64,000 bases of DNA from Tigriopus japonicus. Its lineage: Eukaryota; Arthropoda; Copepoda; Harpacticoida; Harpacticidae. The stretch is taken from NCBI GenBank assembly GCA_010645155.1, contig JAAGOF010000109.1, forward strand, positions 1,439,898-1,503,897. The letters are read 5' to 3'. How positions within the stretch are numbered: the stretch's first letter is position 1; every line of letters begins with the position of its first letter. Shown piece by piece: positions 61,918 through 64,000 of the stretch. A program made the translations under genes and the position numbers. A model generated the notes under the pieces. The model did no database searches and was not told the origin of the DNA. It saw nothing but the letters and a program-made list of their open reading frames with translations.

Positions 61918-62521
61918 TACATTTGCTCCCATCACATCCGACTTTATGTGTGGAATTCATTAAAAAGTCATCTCCCTTCCCTCTCCGCCACGCCCAATGG
62001 GACGAACAGAGGCCCTCCGAGTCACTCTATTATATTTGTTGTTGTCGTCGATCTCAACTCAGCTCAAGAACTCTCTTTAGATGCTTTTCCTCACTTTTCT
62101 ATGTCTTTCAATCAAACTTGGGTTGTTAAGATCTCTCTCGATCAAAATCATTGTTTTTATATAAGCCGCGTTGAAGCAACTATTGAGCAATGGCTTCCGT
62201 TGATCTAGGTTTGGCTGGACTTACATCAACTCAAGTCAAGAGAACACACCTCCATTGGCTTAATTCCCCATCTCCATGTGCATAATATTCGAATCTCAAT
62301 CCCTTGAACTTGATCTGTTCATGAGGCTCATCCTTCAATTGATATTTTGACATAATTCCGCCAATTCTTGGTTGATTGTCACGTTGAAACCATGGAAGTA
62401 CTCAGAAACAACTCTTTTTGTTGATTGGTTAATAAAGCTCATTATTGATAGAATCTCCTTGTGGTTTAGATTTGGTTGTGTGGATAAAATAATTCTTCCT
62501 TATGGTTTGGCCATTGCCATT
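61918..62521. other. convergent 3' region of NPF and the SDR gene
   Basis: Expected to hold both 3' UTRs. Only short chance frames; nothing else recognised. Confidence 0.5.
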
Positions 62522-63532
62522 TTAAAGATAGGTTCTCACAAGTTCATCGGAAAGCTTCCAAAGCTCTTGTCCCTCCGCTTCCATGGCGTCCAATTTCTGG
62601 TTCTCTTTCAAAGCCACCTGACAGTCGGCATAATAAGCTCCATTCTTCAATTGTGTTTTGTCCTCAACCACGGCATGAACAATATTTTCTGCCCCCCGGG
62701 AGGCACTCCGCATGAATAAAAAGGCAATGGGCAGAATTAGGATCTTCTTGAGCCAATTGGATCCACGGAACAAGTCCGTATAGCACCACCCGGGAGACAC
62801 AGAATAGACGCCAACGCGATCGGGTGCAATTTGAGCCAGAGCCTTGGCAAACAGGGCATTCATTAGTTTGGAATCGTTATATCCCGTGGAAACATGTGAT
62901 TTTTGCTTTTTCTTATCCACTGCCCGACCTTCATAGATGATATTTCTTTGAGAGCAATCCAATTCACCCCGGGTCATCAATCCCGAAGAAACCATGACCA
63001 CTCGACCATCCTCTGATTGCTTCAAAGTCTCCATAAGACTGCGTGCCAACAAATAATGCGCCAAATGGTTCACCCCAAAGTGAATCTCATAACCATTTTG
63101 AGTGCGACATCCCTGTTCCATTGGGAACCAAACCCCGGCATTGCATACCAAACAATCAATCTTTGGGAACCGTTTGAGCAACTCAACGGTAAAATCCTGA
63201 ACCGAATCCAAATTGGCCAGATCCAAGGGCATGAAATAAAGATCCTCATTTTTGGTAGCCTGCCGGATTTTCCGTAGAGCCTCGGAGCCTTTCGTTTCAC
63301 TTCGACAAGCCAAGATGACGGTGGCCTTAGCCTTGGCCAATTGAAGGCAAACATGATAGCCCAATCCTGTATTTGCCCCCGTCACTACCACGACACGTCC
63401 TTGCAAGTCCTGATCAATCTTGTAATATCCCCATTTGGAAGATCGAAATCGGCGTAAACTGAAGAGGGATGTCATGGCGATTCCTGCCCAGAGAGCCGGA
63501 TAAAACCAGGCACTTCCGTCGGGTGTAGGCAT
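62522..63532 (-). CDS. retinol dehydrogenase-like short-chain dehydrogenase/reductase
   Basis: An intronless 336-aa SDR of the RDH11-14 type, probably NADP(H)-dependent and membrane-anchored. An N-terminal hydrophobic segment (WFYPALWAGIAMTSLF, residues 9-24) precedes a Rossmann fold with TGANTGLG at 51-58, CNAG at 130-133, the catalytic SSG at 182-184 and YNDSK at 218-222 (Tyr and Lys of the active site), and SPGW at 246-249. An ACRS motif at 75-78 favours NADP. Family members reduce or oxidise retinoids and other lipid aldehydes or ketones; the actual substrate cannot be told. The ATG at 63532 matches the expected N-terminal anchor; length is typical (~300-340). It converges on NPF. Confidence 0.92.
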   Translation of the reverse strand: MPTPDGSAWFYPALWAGIAMTSLFSLRRFRSSKWGYYKIDQDLQGRVVVVTGANTGLGYHVCLQLAKAKATVILACRSETKGSEALRKIRQATKNEDLYFMPLDLANLDSVQDFTVELLKRFPKIDCLVCNAGVWFPMEQGCRTQNGYEIHFGVNHLAHYLLARSLMETLKQSEDGRVVMVSSGLMTRGELDCSQRNIIYEGRAVDKKKQKSHVSTGYNDSKLMNALFAKALAQIAPDRVGVYSVSPGWCYTDLFRGSNWLKKILILPIAFLFMRSASRGAENIVHAVVEDKTQLKNGAYYADCQVALKENQKLDAMEAEGQELWKLSDELVRTYL

Positions 63533-64000
63533 TTCAAAGGCTAGATCGAGTCTTTGTTCTGTGGAAAACGGAGCGGGAGAAGTTTCTGAAGCGCAGCAAC
63601 GTCTTTTTTTGTTGTTTCATTCAACGGGGAAGATAGATAGCGAAATGGAGGTTTGGAGAATAATCAGGAGGGTTTTGTAAGTTGAGGAAAGAATGGTAAA
63701 TTAAAAAAACGGAATGGACTTGAAAGGAATTGTTTGCTTGTTTGATTGAATTGAATTTTATACGAAACACTGTTAGGTATATTGATGTTCTTTTGTTAAA
63801 ATGTTGCCGCTGGTTAAGTCTGGAAATTTTGTAATAAAGGTTCCGTGAATAGAGAAGTATCTTGCGGTATTGGGAGGAGGAAGATTCTGGTGGACTGCAT
63901 AAGCACGGTTTTTCAAATGGCTTTTTAGGTATATTTTGCATGTATTTTAGTAAATATCTAAAGACATCTTGGCATCTTTTAGACCGAAAATTTCATGGGA
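63533..64000. other. upstream region of the SDR gene
   Basis: Probably promoter and 5' UTR of the SDR gene. AT-rich; no TATA box or other gene recognised before the window ends. Confidence 0.4.

Overview
This is a nuclear eukaryotic window. Genes are split by mostly short GT-AG introns, intergenic DNA is AT-rich, and transposable elements are dense. A neuropeptide F precursor and a cuticle-type secreted protein with a 12-nt first coding exon point to an arthropod. A crustacean, possibly a copepod, fits best, but the species cannot be fixed from sequence alone. There are no bacterial operons, CRISPR arrays or phage genes.

Layout. 0-23 kb is gene-dense: SRP72 (+, 3459-5855); a nine-exon nuclear zinc-finger gene related to POGZ (-, 6777-14346); coatomer zeta (+, 16053-19144); chaperonin CCT5 (-, 19950-22891). 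SRP72 and the POGZ-like gene converge, as do COPZ and CCT5. 23-60 kb is mainly mobile DNA: a broken DD37D mariner (maT-like), two complete and one split copy of a palindromic foldback family with 7-bp target duplications, several non-autonomous hAT elements with 8-bp duplications, Mutator-like elements with 9-bp duplications, a dead LINE, Ty3/gypsy fragments and a tRNA-derived SINE. Embedded in it are a TATA-driven cuticle-type gene (-, 32021-32842) and a possible small PB1-like gene (+, 41184-41703). 60-63.5 kb carries neuropeptide F (+, 60099-61917) and a convergent retinol-dehydrogenase-like SDR (-, 62522-63532).

Functions. SRP72 (secretory targeting), COPZ (COPI vesicles) and CCT5 (tubulin/actin folding) are housekeeping genes without an evident joint pathway. 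All multi-exon models were built by reading splice sites and checking that exon phases close; total lengths match the families (SRP72 663 aa, COPZ 178 aa, CCT5 541 aa).

Most interesting: (1) the POGZ-like gene carries, N-terminal to its zinc fingers, a full-length but catalytically degenerate Merlin/IS1595-type transposase domain in frame across introns, i.e. a probable domesticated transposase fusion; (2) the neuropeptide F precursor is only visible after joining three exons, keeps the NPY-family intron inside the C-terminal Arg codon, and has an unusual Cys pair; (3) several nested transposons with readable target duplications give a relative insertion chronology; (4) the same Mutator-like terminal repeat lies within 100 bp upstream of two start codons.
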